Origin: Rhodospirillales bacterium
GTDB lineage: Bacteria; Pseudomonadota; Alphaproteobacteria; Rhodospirillales; JASLLV01
Reading direction: 5' to 3'
Assembly: GCA_030754475.1 (NCBI GenBank)
Contig: JASMAE010000241.1
Location: 1-5,221, forward strand
DNA: 5,221 nucleotides
The notes under the pieces were generated by a model, which saw only the letters and a list, made by a program, of their open reading frames with translations, was not told the origin of the DNA and did not search any database. The translations under genes were made by a program, and so were the position numbers. Positions 1 through 5,221 of this stretch are shown here, piece after piece; within the stretch, counting starts at the first letter, position 1, and each line of letters starts with the position of its first letter.

Positions 1-802
1 AGACGAGTATCTGCGCTGTCAGGCTCGCCGTCCGCTCGACGGCCATCCAGCTCGCGACGAGCGGGTTGTGGCGCTCGTATTCGATCTGCGCCGGATCATA
101 TCCGACGCCAAGGCGGCCGATCTCGGCTCCGTCGTCCGACGCCACCCGATCGGGGATTATCGTCATCGTCAGCGTCTCTTTGCCCCTTCTGACCAGGAAC
201 GAAAGTGGGCGGCCGGGGCTCTCGCTAACGATGCGGCGCAGTTCCTCGAACCAGGTGATCGATGTGTCGTCGATCTCGACGATGCGGTCTCCCAGCCGTA
301 GGCCCGCAGCCTCGGCGGCGCTGCCGGAGCTGACGGAACCCACGCCCGCCAGGGGAGCGCGGACACCGGCCACCGAGAACAGGACCGCCAGGACGACGGC
401 GGCGAAGATGAAGTTTACCGCGGGACCCGCGAAGACGATGGCGACGCGTTGGCCAAGCCGCTTGTGGTGAAAGGAGACGTCTTGCTCCTCGGGCGTTAGG
501 GCCTGCGCGTCTTCGCCGGAATCCGCGTCCGCTTCTTCTCCGAACATCTTGACGTACCCGCCGAGCGGAACGGAACCGATCTTCCAGCGGGTGTTCAAGC
601 TGTCCGTCCAGCCCAGGATCTCGGGCCCGAAACCGATCGAGAACACTTCGACCTTGACGCCGTTGCGGCGCGCGACCCAGAAGTGTCCCAACTCGTGAAC
701 GAAGACAACGATGGTCACGAGCGCCAGGAACACGACGACGTAGTACCACGTGAAGCCGAGAATGAACTCGAACTTGCTCGCAAATATATCGAGAATGCTC
801 AT
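1..802 (-). CDS. rseP: RseP/MmpA-type site-2 membrane metalloprotease, N-terminal part (partial, 3' end beyond window)
   Basis: An open frame from ATG at 802-800 runs uninterrupted for 267 codons to the left edge, where it is cut. It begins MSILDIFASKF and has an apparent membrane segment at about 20-42 that contains the zinc-binding HELGH (36-40, catalytic Glu37). Then follow FSIGFGP at 54-60, GGYVKMFGE at 81-89, an acidic stretch at 89-108, FHHKRLGQR at 111-119, and a second membrane segment at about 120-146 with GPAVNF (126-131). A PDZ domain covers about 150-220 (AAEAAGLRLGDRIVEID at 162-178). This is the S2P family layout: an intramembrane protease that cuts membrane-bound substrates after a first cleavage, such as anti-sigma factors (RseP) or PodJ in Caulobacter (MmpA). 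The second metal motif (LDG) lies beyond the window. The start is 38 bases after dxr with a modest GGA nine bases upstream. The substrate is not inferable. Confidence 0.95.
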   Translation of the reverse strand, partial: MSILDIFASKFEFILGFTWYYVVVFLALVTIVVFVHELGHFWVARRNGVKVEVFSIGFGPEILGWTDSLNTRWKIGSVPLGGYVKMFGEEADADSGEDAQALTPEEQDVSFHHKRLGQRVAIVFAGPAVNFIFAAVVLAVLFSVAGVRAPLAGVGSVSSGSAAEAAGLRLGDRIVEIDDTSITWFEELRRIVSESPGRPLSFLVRRGKETLTMTIIPDRVASDDGAEIGRLGVGYDPAQIEYERHNPLVASWMAVERTASLTAQILV

Positions 803-840
803 CGACGGCGTTCCGAAACCCAGACCCTGTGCCGCGCCAG

Positions 841-2052
841 TCAGCCGCGGTCCGAGCGCCGCGAGACGAGCCGCTCGGCATGTTCACGCGCTGCGCGATC
901 GGCATCGAACACGTCGGCAAGGCTCGCGAGTCCGCGCCGCGGCACCGAACCGAGGGTCTGCTCGACGACGCGAGCGATGTCAAGGAAGCCGATACCACCC
1001 TTGAGGAACGACTGCACGGCAATTTCGTTCGCAGCGTTCATCACCGTGGGCGCCGTTCCCCCCGCCTCAAGGGCATCGCGGGCCAGCGTAAGGGCCGGGA
1101 ACCGTTCGGGATCCGGTTTCTCGAACGTCAGGGTGCCGATTTCGGTCAAGTCGAGGCGTGGCGCCGGGGCGTCCATCCGATTCGGCCACGCCAGCGCGTA
1201 GGCGATGGGCGTGCGCATGTCGGGGGTGCCGAGCTGCGCCAGAACAGATCCGTCGGAATAGGCGACCAAACTGTGGATCACAGATTGGGGGTGCACCATG
1301 ATCTCGATGCGCCTCTTGCCCACGGGGAACAGGTGGAAGGCCTCGATCAGCTCGAGCCCTTTGTTCATCATGGTCGCCGAATCGACGGAAATCTTGGCGC
1401 CCATGTCCCAGTTCGGATGCGCCATGGCTTGCGCGGGCGTCACCGTCGCGAGCGCCGCCGCGTCGAGATTCAGAAAGGGGCCGCCCGAAGCGGTCAGGAT
1501 GATCCGTTCGACGTTGTCGATCTGATCGAAGTCGAAAACCTGGAAGATCGCGCTGTGCTCGGAATCGACCGGAAGGAGCGTGGCGCCGTGGCGTTCGACT
1601 TCGGAGATCATGACGCCGCCCGCCGAAACCAGGCATTCCTTGTTGGCAAGCGCCACCACGCACCCTTGCCGGATCGCCGCCATCGTCGGCTCCAATCCTG
1701 CGGTTCCGACGATCGCCGCCATGAGCCAATCGACGGGGCGCCCGCCGGCCTCGATCACCGCCGCGCGTCCCGCCGCCGCTTCTACACCGGTTCCGGCGAG
1801 CCCGTTCTCAAGCTCGTGGAACAGGGACGATTCGGCGATGACGGCGAGCTTGGGACGCAGTTCGCGCGCTTGGCGAAGGAGCAGTTCCACGTTGCGATTG
1901 GCGGTCAGGGCCTCGACGACGAATTCGCCGCCGCAGCGGCGGATGAGATCGACCGTGTTGCACCCCACGGAGCCCGTCGATCCTAAAATGCTCACGCGGC
2001 GCAGCGTGGCGTTTTGGGCCTTGAGCACCTGAGTCTGTTGCCTCACATCCAT
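841..2052 (-). CDS. dxr: 1-deoxy-D-xylulose 5-phosphate reductoisomerase
   Basis: Rearranges and reduces DXP to 2-C-methyl-D-erythritol 4-phosphate with NADPH and a divalent metal, the committed step of the MEP isoprenoid pathway; cytoplasmic and the target of fosmidomycin. The 403-residue protein is full length (about 400 in the family). It shows the NADPH-binding GSTGSVG at 24-30, GTAGLEPT at 116-123, ALANKE at 134-139, the metal-ligand pair Asp163 and Glu165 in PVDSEHS, SGGPF at 189-193, the flexible-loop HPNWDMG at 212-218, and VDSATMMNKGLE at 223-234 with third metal ligand Glu234. PTVMNAANE at 335-343 begins the C-terminal helical domain. Between Glu165 and His212 it is 10 residues shorter than the E. 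coli enzyme as I recall it, a normal family variation. Start ATG at 2052 overlaps the cdsA stop by 10 bases, with GGGAGG twelve bases upstream; a 48-residue upstream extension inside cdsA is a frame shadow. Confidence 0.98.
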   Translation of the reverse strand: MDVRQQTQVLKAQNATLRRVSILGSTGSVGCNTVDLIRRCGGEFVVEALTANRNVELLLRQARELRPKLAVIAESSLFHELENGLAGTGVEAAAGRAAVIEAGGRPVDWLMAAIVGTAGLEPTMAAIRQGCVVALANKECLVSAGGVMISEVERHGATLLPVDSEHSAIFQVFDFDQIDNVERIILTASGGPFLNLDAAALATVTPAQAMAHPNWDMGAKISVDSATMMNKGLELIEAFHLFPVGKRRIEIMVHPQSVIHSLVAYSDGSVLAQLGTPDMRTPIAYALAWPNRMDAPAPRLDLTEIGTLTFEKPDPERFPALTLARDALEAGGTAPTVMNAANEIAVQSFLKGGIGFLDIARVVEQTLGSVPRRGLASLADVFDADRAAREHAERLVSRRSDRG

Positions 2053-2903
2053 GCCGCCGGCACGCCTCCCATCAACCCGACGCTCAGCGCCAGCACCGCC
2101 GCCGCCGCCAAAAGACCGTCCACACGGTCGAGGAGCCCGCCGTGACCGGGTATGAGTCGGCTCGTGTCTTTTACACCGGCGCGACGCTTGACCCAAGATT
2201 CGGCGAGATCGCCCACCTGCGCCACGGCCACCAGCGCAACACTGGCCGCAATCAGCAAGGCGGCGTTACCTGCCCGCATCAGGCCGACCGTCGCTACGCC
2301 GACGACCGTCGCACCGGCGATCGCGCCGAAGAAACCGGCCCACGTCTTGTTCGGACTGATCGAAACCGCGAGCCTCGGTCCGCCGATAGTCCGTCCCAGG
2401 ACGTAGGCTCCGATGTCGCCGGTCCATACGACCGCAAGCAACCAAATGAACACCCCCCGGCCGTCGCCGAGCTTCAAACGCAGCCAAGTCAGCGCCACAA
2501 TCGACAGCCCGAGGTAAACCGTACCGGAGACGAGCCAAAGCGCGCGCTCGGTCCTCGCATCCGAAACCTGAGGATCGGCGATCGCCGCTCCGAGCACCAC
2601 GACCGCGCCGATCAAAACAACGCCCAGGGCCGGAACGGTGCCCGACAACGACGTCGCCGCGACCGCGCCGCCGAGAGCGGCCGTCATGACGCCGGCGATC
2701 AGGAAAAGCCGGCGGACGTTGCAAAGCCCGGTCCACTCCCAAGCCAACACCGCGCAACAAAGCACGAGGACCGCTTCGAAGACCGGCGTGCCAAAATAAA
2801 CCGCGAACAGCGCCGGCGGCGCCAGGACCAGCGCGGATACGACGCGACGCGTGCCTTCGCCTGGATCGGGTTCAGCCACCGGATGCGCCGTAACGCCTCT
2901 CAC
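2043..2903 (-). CDS. cdsA: Phosphatidate cytidylyltransferase (CDP-diglyceride synthase)
   Basis: Converts phosphatidic acid and CTP to CDP-diacylglycerol, the branch-point intermediate for phosphatidylglycerol, cardiolipin and phosphatidylethanolamine; an integral inner-membrane enzyme. The 286-residue product is hydrophobic with roughly eight apparent membrane segments (about 22-38, 42-60, 66-84, 92-108, 122-142, 152-170, 195-232 as two, and 262-280). Family marks: WTGDIGAYVLGR at 160-171, SPNKTWAGFFGA at 183-194, and the C-terminal CDS signature from Ser236 to Asp262 with KRRAGVKD, PGHGGLLDR and D262 all matching. The start is uncertain. GTG at 2903 overlaps uppS by 32 bases and has GGAG eleven bases upstream. 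GTG at 2879 (codon 9) would give 278 residues and overlap the uppS stop by 8 bases, but lacks a well-spaced ribosome binding site. I list the longer form; either gives a tightly coupled gene pair. Confidence 0.96.
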   Translation of the reverse strand: MRGVTAHPVAEPDPGEGTRRVVSALVLAPPALFAVYFGTPVFEAVLVLCCAVLAWEWTGLCNVRRLFLIAGVMTAALGGAVAATSLSGTVPALGVVLIGAVVVLGAAIADPQVSDARTERALWLVSGTVYLGLSIVALTWLRLKLGDGRGVFIWLLAVVWTGDIGAYVLGRTIGGPRLAVSISPNKTWAGFFGAIAGATVVGVATVGLMRAGNAALLIAASVALVAVAQVGDLAESWVKRRAGVKDTSRLIPGHGGLLDRVDGLLAAAAVLALSVGLMGGVPAAWM

Positions 2904-3606
2904 GACAATGATACTCCGTTATCGCGTTCTCGAAATCGGTTCGCGAGAAATCGGGCCAAAGCGTGTCTACGAACACGAACTCTGCGTACGCCAATTGCCA
3001 CAAGAGAAAGTTGCTGATGCGTTTTTCTCCGCTGGTTCGGATCAGCAGATCGGGATCAGGTATTCCGGCGGTGAACAGGTGCTGGGAAAAAACGCCCTCG
3101 TCGATCTCCTCCGGATTCACCGATCCAATCGCAACCGCCCTCGCCAGGCTCCGTGCAGCCGTCGCGATCTCGGTCCTGCCGCCGTAGCTCAAGGCGATGA
3201 TCAAAGTGAGGTTGCCGTTCTCCCGGGTCTGGTTCTCGGCCGATTCGATCGTCGCCACGATATCGCGCGCCAGGCGTTCACGGTCGCCGATCACGCGGAG
3301 CCGAATCCCATTGTCGTGAAGATAGGCAATCTCGCTCAGCAGGTAGAACCGCAACAGGCCCATCAGGTCGTTGACTTCCGACTCGGGGCGGTTCCAGTTC
3401 TCCGACGAAAAGCCGTAAAGCGTGAGGTAGGAGATCCCCAACTCGACGGCGCATTCGACGGCCGTGCGAACCGATTCGGCGCCGCGCCGGTGCCCGGCCG
3501 CGCGCACCAGCCCCCTGGCACGGGCCCAGCGCCCGTTTCCGTCCATGATGATGGCGACGTGCAGAGGCGGAGACAACGGCTCCTTGTCGAGGGGAAGTGC
3601 CCGCAT
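2872..3606 (-). CDS. uppS: (2Z,6E)-farnesyl-diphosphate-type cis-prenyltransferase: undecaprenyl diphosphate synthase
   Basis: Adds IPP units in cis to farnesyl diphosphate to give C55 undecaprenyl diphosphate, the precursor of the lipid carrier for peptidoglycan and other envelope polymers; works at the cytoplasmic face of the inner membrane. The 244-residue protein carries all cis-prenyltransferase regions: HVAIIMDGNGRWA at 16-28 with catalytic Asp22, GHRRGAE at 38-44, YGFSSENWNRP at 64-74, IGD at 106-108, ALSYGGR at 138-144, and DPDLLIRTSGEKRISNF at 184-200 followed by Q204LAYAEF210, which holds the Mg-binding Glu209. Start: ATG at 3606-3604, 5 bases after the frr stop; a TTG at 3615 would add three residues but has no sensible ribosome binding site. 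Chain length (C55) is inferred from family and context, not proven by sequence. It neighbours dxr, which supplies the IPP pathway upstream. Confidence 0.96.
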   Translation of the reverse strand: MRALPLDKEPLSPPLHVAIIMDGNGRWARARGLVRAAGHRRGAESVRTAVECAVELGISYLTLYGFSSENWNRPESEVNDLMGLLRFYLLSEIAYLHDNGIRLRVIGDRERLARDIVATIESAENQTRENGNLTLIIALSYGGRTEIATAARSLARAVAIGSVNPEEIDEGVFSQHLFTAGIPDPDLLIRTSGEKRISNFLLWQLAYAEFVFVDTLWPDFSRTDFENAITEYHCRERRYGASGG

Positions 3607-3611
3607 GACCT

Positions 3612-4178
3612 TCAAACCTGCATGATCTCCTTTTCCTTGATCTCCAGGACCCCGTCGATTTTCTTCACGTATTCGTCGGTCAGGCCTTGGATGTCAGTGG
3701 CGAACGTGTGGTGCTCATCCTTCGAAATCTCGTGGTCCTTTTCCGCGCGTTTGAGATCGTCCATGGCGTGGCGGCGGACGTTGCGCAAGGCGATACGCGA
3801 GTCTTCGGCATATTTGCCTGCAATTTTCGTAAGCTCTGTGCGTCGTTCCTCGGTCAATGACGGGATGGGAACCCGCAAGGTTTGGCCCTCGGTCGCCGGA
3901 TTGAGTCCCAGGCCCGACTCGAGAATCGCCTTTTCCACCTTCTGGACCAAGCTCTTGTCCCACACCTGCACGCTCAAGGTTCTGGGGTCGGGAACGCCGA
4001 TCGTTCCGACCTGGACAAGGGGCATCTTGCCGTCGTAGGCGTCGACCATGATGGGTTCGAGCAGCCCGACCGCGGCGCGGCCGGTCCGCAAGCCCGCAAA
4101 TTCCTGTTGAAGCACGTTGAGCGCGCCTTCCATGCGCCGACGTATGTCCTCCCTCAAGACTTGGATTTCCATCGCCAT
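3612..4178 (-). CDS. frr: Ribosome recycling factor
   Basis: RRF acts with EF-G after peptide release to split the post-termination ribosome so it can start again. The 188-residue product agrees with the family length of about 185. It shows the family's landmarks in order: LRTGRA at 30-35 in the first long helix of the three-helix bundle, the beta domain with the RTLSVQVWDKS segment at 66-76 and VEKAI at 81-85, GLNPATEGQTLRVPIP at 91-106, LTEERR at 108-113, RNVRRHAMDD at 132-141, KDHEISKDE at 147-155, and the end EKEIMQV. Start choice: ATG at 4178-4176 has GAGGGG ten bases upstream, inside the last pyrH codons; a second ATG two codons later (4172) would give 186 residues and cannot be excluded. 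A longer in-frame frame from 4217 would overlap pyrH and adds a non-conserved leader. Only 4 bases separate it from pyrH, suggesting translational coupling. Confidence 0.97.
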   Translation of the reverse strand: MAMEIQVLREDIRRRMEGALNVLQQEFAGLRTGRAAVGLLEPIMVDAYDGKMPLVQVGTIGVPDPRTLSVQVWDKSLVQKVEKAILESGLGLNPATEGQTLRVPIPSLTEERRTELTKIAGKYAEDSRIALRNVRRHAMDDLKRAEKDHEISKDEHHTFATDIQGLTDEYVKKIDGVLEIKEKEIMQV

Positions 4179-4182
4179 TGCT

Positions 4183-4908
4183 TCAAGACCCCTCGCATAT
4201 GATCGTGGACCGCCCACAACCCGTTACGACGTCTGCGAATGCTCCGGGATTTTGGATTGAAAAGACCAGGATGGGAACCTTGTTGTCGCGCGCAAGCGCG
4301 ACCGCGGCGGCGTCGATGACCCCAAGTTCCTTCGACAGCACGTCGTTGTATGTCAACGTGTCGTAACGTTTTGCGTCCGCTACCTTTCTGGGATCCGCGT
4401 CGTAGACGCCGTCCACCAGGGTCCCTTTCATCAGCACGTCGCAGTCGATCTCGGCGGCTCTCAAGGCGGCGGCGGTGTCGGTGGTGAAGAAGGGATTCCC
4501 GGTGCCCGCGGCAAAGATCACGATGCGGCCCTTCTCCAGGTGGCGCACCGCGCGCCGCCGGATGTAGGGTTCGCAGATCGTCGCCATGGGTATCGCGGAC
4601 AAGACGCGCGATTGAATCCCCCCGCCTTCGATGATGCTTTGGATCGCGAGGGCGTTGATCACCGTGGCGAGCATGCCCATGTTGTCGCCGGTCGTCCGAT
4701 CGAAGCCCGACCCCGCGGCCGAAATGCCCCGGAAAATGTTACCCCCGCCTACGACGAGGCAAAGCTCGACGCCCATGCGATGGACGGCGCGAACATCGTC
4801 GCAAATGCGGTTCACCGTCGCGATGTCGAGGCCGAAGTCCCGCCCCCCCATCAACGCTTCGCCCGAAAGTTTGAGTAGGACGCGCCGGTATTTCGGTTCC
4901 CTGTCCAT
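4183..4908 (-). CDS. pyrH: UMP kinase (uridylate kinase)
   Basis: Phosphorylates UMP to UDP with ATP in the cytoplasm, the step feeding UTP and CTP synthesis; the bacterial enzyme is a hexamer of the amino acid kinase family, unrelated to eukaryotic UMP/CMP kinase. The 241-residue product matches the usual length of about 240. Visible motifs: KLSGEAL at 13-19 (ATP phosphate binding), GGGNIFRG at 54-61, DNMGMLATVINAL at 75-87, GTGNPFFTTDTAAALRA at 135-151 (UMP contact and the GTGNPFFTTD hallmark), and KGTLVDGVYDADPRK at 161-175 (nucleotide-binding lobe). The chosen ATG (4908-4906) has GGGAG four bases upstream and starts directly at the conserved YRRVLLKLSGEA. An in-frame ATG at 4986 would add 26 non-conserved residues and lies in a hairpin loop, so I reject it. 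The stop is 4 bases before frr. The UMP kinase family is commonly regulated by GTP and UTP; that is family knowledge, not visible here. Confidence 0.97.
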   Translation of the reverse strand: MDREPKYRRVLLKLSGEALMGGRDFGLDIATVNRICDDVRAVHRMGVELCLVVGGGNIFRGISAAGSGFDRTTGDNMGMLATVINALAIQSIIEGGGIQSRVLSAIPMATICEPYIRRRAVRHLEKGRIVIFAAGTGNPFFTTDTAAALRAAEIDCDVLMKGTLVDGVYDADPRKVADAKRYDTLTYNDVLSKELGVIDAAAVALARDNKVPILVFSIQNPGAFADVVTGCGRSTIICEGS

Positions 4909-4923
4909 GCGACTCCCGGAAAC

Positions 4924-4967
4924 GCCCATCGGGCTACAACGGGGCGCGAGACCGATGCGGCGACCGC
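4924..4967 (-). other. Two minor hairpins between the inverted repeat and the pyrH ribosome binding site
   Basis: In transcript sense, GCGG-TCG-CCGC (4967-4957) follows directly on the large inverted repeat, and GCCC-GAT-GGGC (4934-4924) lies just before the pyrH Shine-Dalgarno region. Each has a 4-bp stem and 3-base loop. They are too short to be meaningful singly in G+C-rich DNA, and are listed because they fill the remainder of the leader; nothing else is recognisable there. Confidence 0.2.
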
Positions 4968-5005
4968 TGCACGCGGTCCACCTCATCAGACCCGGTCCGC
5001 GTGCA
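4968..5005 (-). repeat. Imperfect inverted repeat (12-bp arms, one mismatch) in pyrH leader
   Basis: In transcript sense the arms are TGCACGCGGACC (5005-4994) and GGACCGCGTGCA (4979-4968), separated by a 14-base loop, GGGTCTGATGAGGT. Nine base pairs are perfect from the base, then one A-A mismatch, then two more G-C pairs. This is the strongest secondary structure I can see in the spacer. There is no T-run after it, so it is not a standard terminator. It could be an RNA structure in the pyrH leader or a DNA operator with dyad symmetry; the sequence alone does not decide. The ATG at 4986-4984, an upstream in-frame alternative start of pyrH, falls in its loop. Confidence 0.6.
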
Positions 5006-5024
5006 CTCTCCCCGGCGCGGGCGG

Positions 5025-5030
5025 ATCATA
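5025..5030 (-). promoter_or_regulatory. Candidate -10 hexamer TATGAT upstream of pyrH
   Basis: The minus strand reads ATTGATG-TATGAT in the tsf-pyrH spacer. TATGAT matches the sigma-70-type -10 consensus at five of six positions, in a locally A/T-richer patch of an otherwise G+C-rich spacer. No convincing -35 box is found: the hexamer 17 bases upstream is AGCGCA. If used, transcription would begin around 5018 and give a leader of about 110 bases before pyrH. A promoter between tsf and pyrH is plausible by comparison with other proteobacteria, but here the evidence is one short motif. Confidence 0.25.
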
Positions 5031-5063
5031 CATCAATCGCCGGACGGTGCGCTCGAATAATTC

Positions 5064-5080
5064 CCGCGAGGGGAGCGCGG
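5064..5080 (-). other. Small G+C hairpin just after tsf, possible weak terminator or pause site
   Basis: In the transcript sense, CCGCG and CGCGG arms flank a 7-base loop (CTCCCCT), starting 10 bases after the tsf stop. It is followed by GAATTATT rather than a run of T, so it lacks the U-tract of a normal intrinsic terminator. A 5-bp stem of this composition can arise by chance in G+C-rich DNA. At most it is a pause, attenuation or 3'-end processing site; I do not call it a terminator. Confidence 0.25.
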
Positions 5081-5089
5081 CGCCTTCCT

Positions 5090-5221
5090 CTAGGACGAAA
5101 GGGCCGTCACTTCGGCGGCGAAGTCGTCGTCCTTCTTGTCGAGGCCCTCGCCGAGTACGAAGCGGACGAACCCCTTGACGCTGACGGCCGTGCCGAACTC
5201 CTTGGCGGCCGCCTCGATCAC
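5090..5221 (-). CDS. tsf: Elongation factor Ts, C-terminal end (partial, 5' end beyond window)
   Basis: This is the last 43 codons of a gene that begins beyond the right edge; it ends at a TAG stop (5092-5090). The visible peptide contains FGTAVSVKGFVRF followed by LGEGLDKKDDDFAAEV and ends ALSS. That is the typical EF-Ts tail: a 'V..FVRF.LGEG' stretch, then a charged segment and an Ala-rich end. EF-Ts is the cytoplasmic nucleotide exchange factor that releases GDP from EF-Tu during translation elongation. The N-terminal TDVGF region that contacts EF-Tu lies outside the window, so its integrity cannot be judged. Its place directly upstream of pyrH is the usual proteobacterial arrangement (normally rpsB-tsf-pyrH) and supports the call. 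A 181-base spacer separates it from pyrH, much longer than any other gap here, so the downstream genes may have an additional promoter. Confidence 0.93.
   Translation of the reverse strand: MIEAAAKEFGTAVSVKGFVRFVLGEGLDKKDDDFAAEVTALSS

Noticed and set aside
803..840. dxr-rseP gap as a promoter or terminator site
   Set aside because: The 38 bases show no -10/-35 pair, no clear hairpin and no T-run; a plain intercistronic spacer with a weak GGA ribosome binding element is sufficient.
225..1022. 265-codon minus-strand frame overlapping rseP and the end of dxr
   Set aside because: It is an alternate frame of the same strand. The true rseP frame carries HELGH, GGYVKM, GPAVNF and a PDZ domain and continues off the left edge, while this one is Arg-rich with no motif.
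829..1986. 385-codon plus-strand open frame opposite dxr
   Set aside because: It is antisense to a complete Dxr with all catalytic residues. The translation is Arg-, His- and Asp-rich low-complexity with no recognisable motif, typical of the opposite strand of G+C-rich coding DNA.
2053..2196. 48-residue N-terminal extension of Dxr
   Set aside because: It lies entirely within cdsA coding sequence, is Arg/Gly-rich and not like any Dxr N-terminus; the ATG at 2052 gives the normal family length.
2142..3017. 291-codon plus-strand open frame opposite cdsA
   Set aside because: The translation is dominated by Arg, Asp, Gln and His, the usual complement of a hydrophobic membrane protein gene read backwards; cdsA itself has its full signature.
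2851..4038. 395-codon plus-strand open frame opposite uppS and part of frr
   Set aside because: It runs across three real genes and their boundaries on the other strand, has no recognisable domain, and is explained by high G+C content suppressing stop codons.
4909..4986. 26-residue N-terminal extension of PyrH
   Set aside because: The residues do not resemble PyrH, the start lies in a hairpin loop with no clear ribosome binding site, and the ATG at 4908 has GGGAG at a suitable distance.

Overview
The window is an ordinary, densely packed bacterial housekeeping operon, read entirely on the minus strand. Read from high to low coordinates, the order is tsf (3' end only), pyrH, frr, uppS, cdsA, dxr and rseP (5' part only). 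The DNA is clearly G+C rich. The gene order tsf-pyrH-frr-uppS-cdsA-dxr-rseP is the conserved proteobacterial block. The protein style (short Dxr connecting loop, single-PDZ-like RseP start, PyrH and Frr wording) fits an alphaproteobacterium, possibly of the Rhodospirillales type; this taxonomic placement is inferred from gene order and remembered family resemblance, not from a search.

Layout: 5221-5090 holds the last 43 codons of elongation factor Ts. A 181-base spacer (5089-4909) is the only sizeable non-coding stretch. It contains a small G+C hairpin after tsf, a -10-like TATGAT, a strong 12-bp inverted repeat with one mismatch, and two minor hairpins before the pyrH ribosome binding site. 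From pyrH (4908-4183) onward the genes nearly touch: 4 bases to frr (4178-3612), 5 bases to uppS (3606-2872), an overlap into cdsA (2903-2043), a 10-base overlap into dxr (2052-841), then a 38-base gap to rseP (802 to the window edge at 1, where it is cut).

The genes combine translation with envelope building. EF-Ts recharges EF-Tu, Frr recycles ribosomes, and PyrH makes UDP for pyrimidine nucleotides. Dxr commits carbon to the MEP isoprenoid pathway, whose product IPP is used by UppS to make undecaprenyl diphosphate, the lipid carrier for peptidoglycan. CdsA makes CDP-diacylglycerol for phospholipids. RseP is an inner-membrane site-2 protease linked to envelope signalling. All seven proteins have intact key motifs where the window shows them.

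I found no mobile element, CRISPR array, tRNA, rRNA, or sign of a novel system. The long plus-strand open frames across dxr, uppS and frr are compositional shadows. The only part that merits a second look is the tsf-pyrH spacer.
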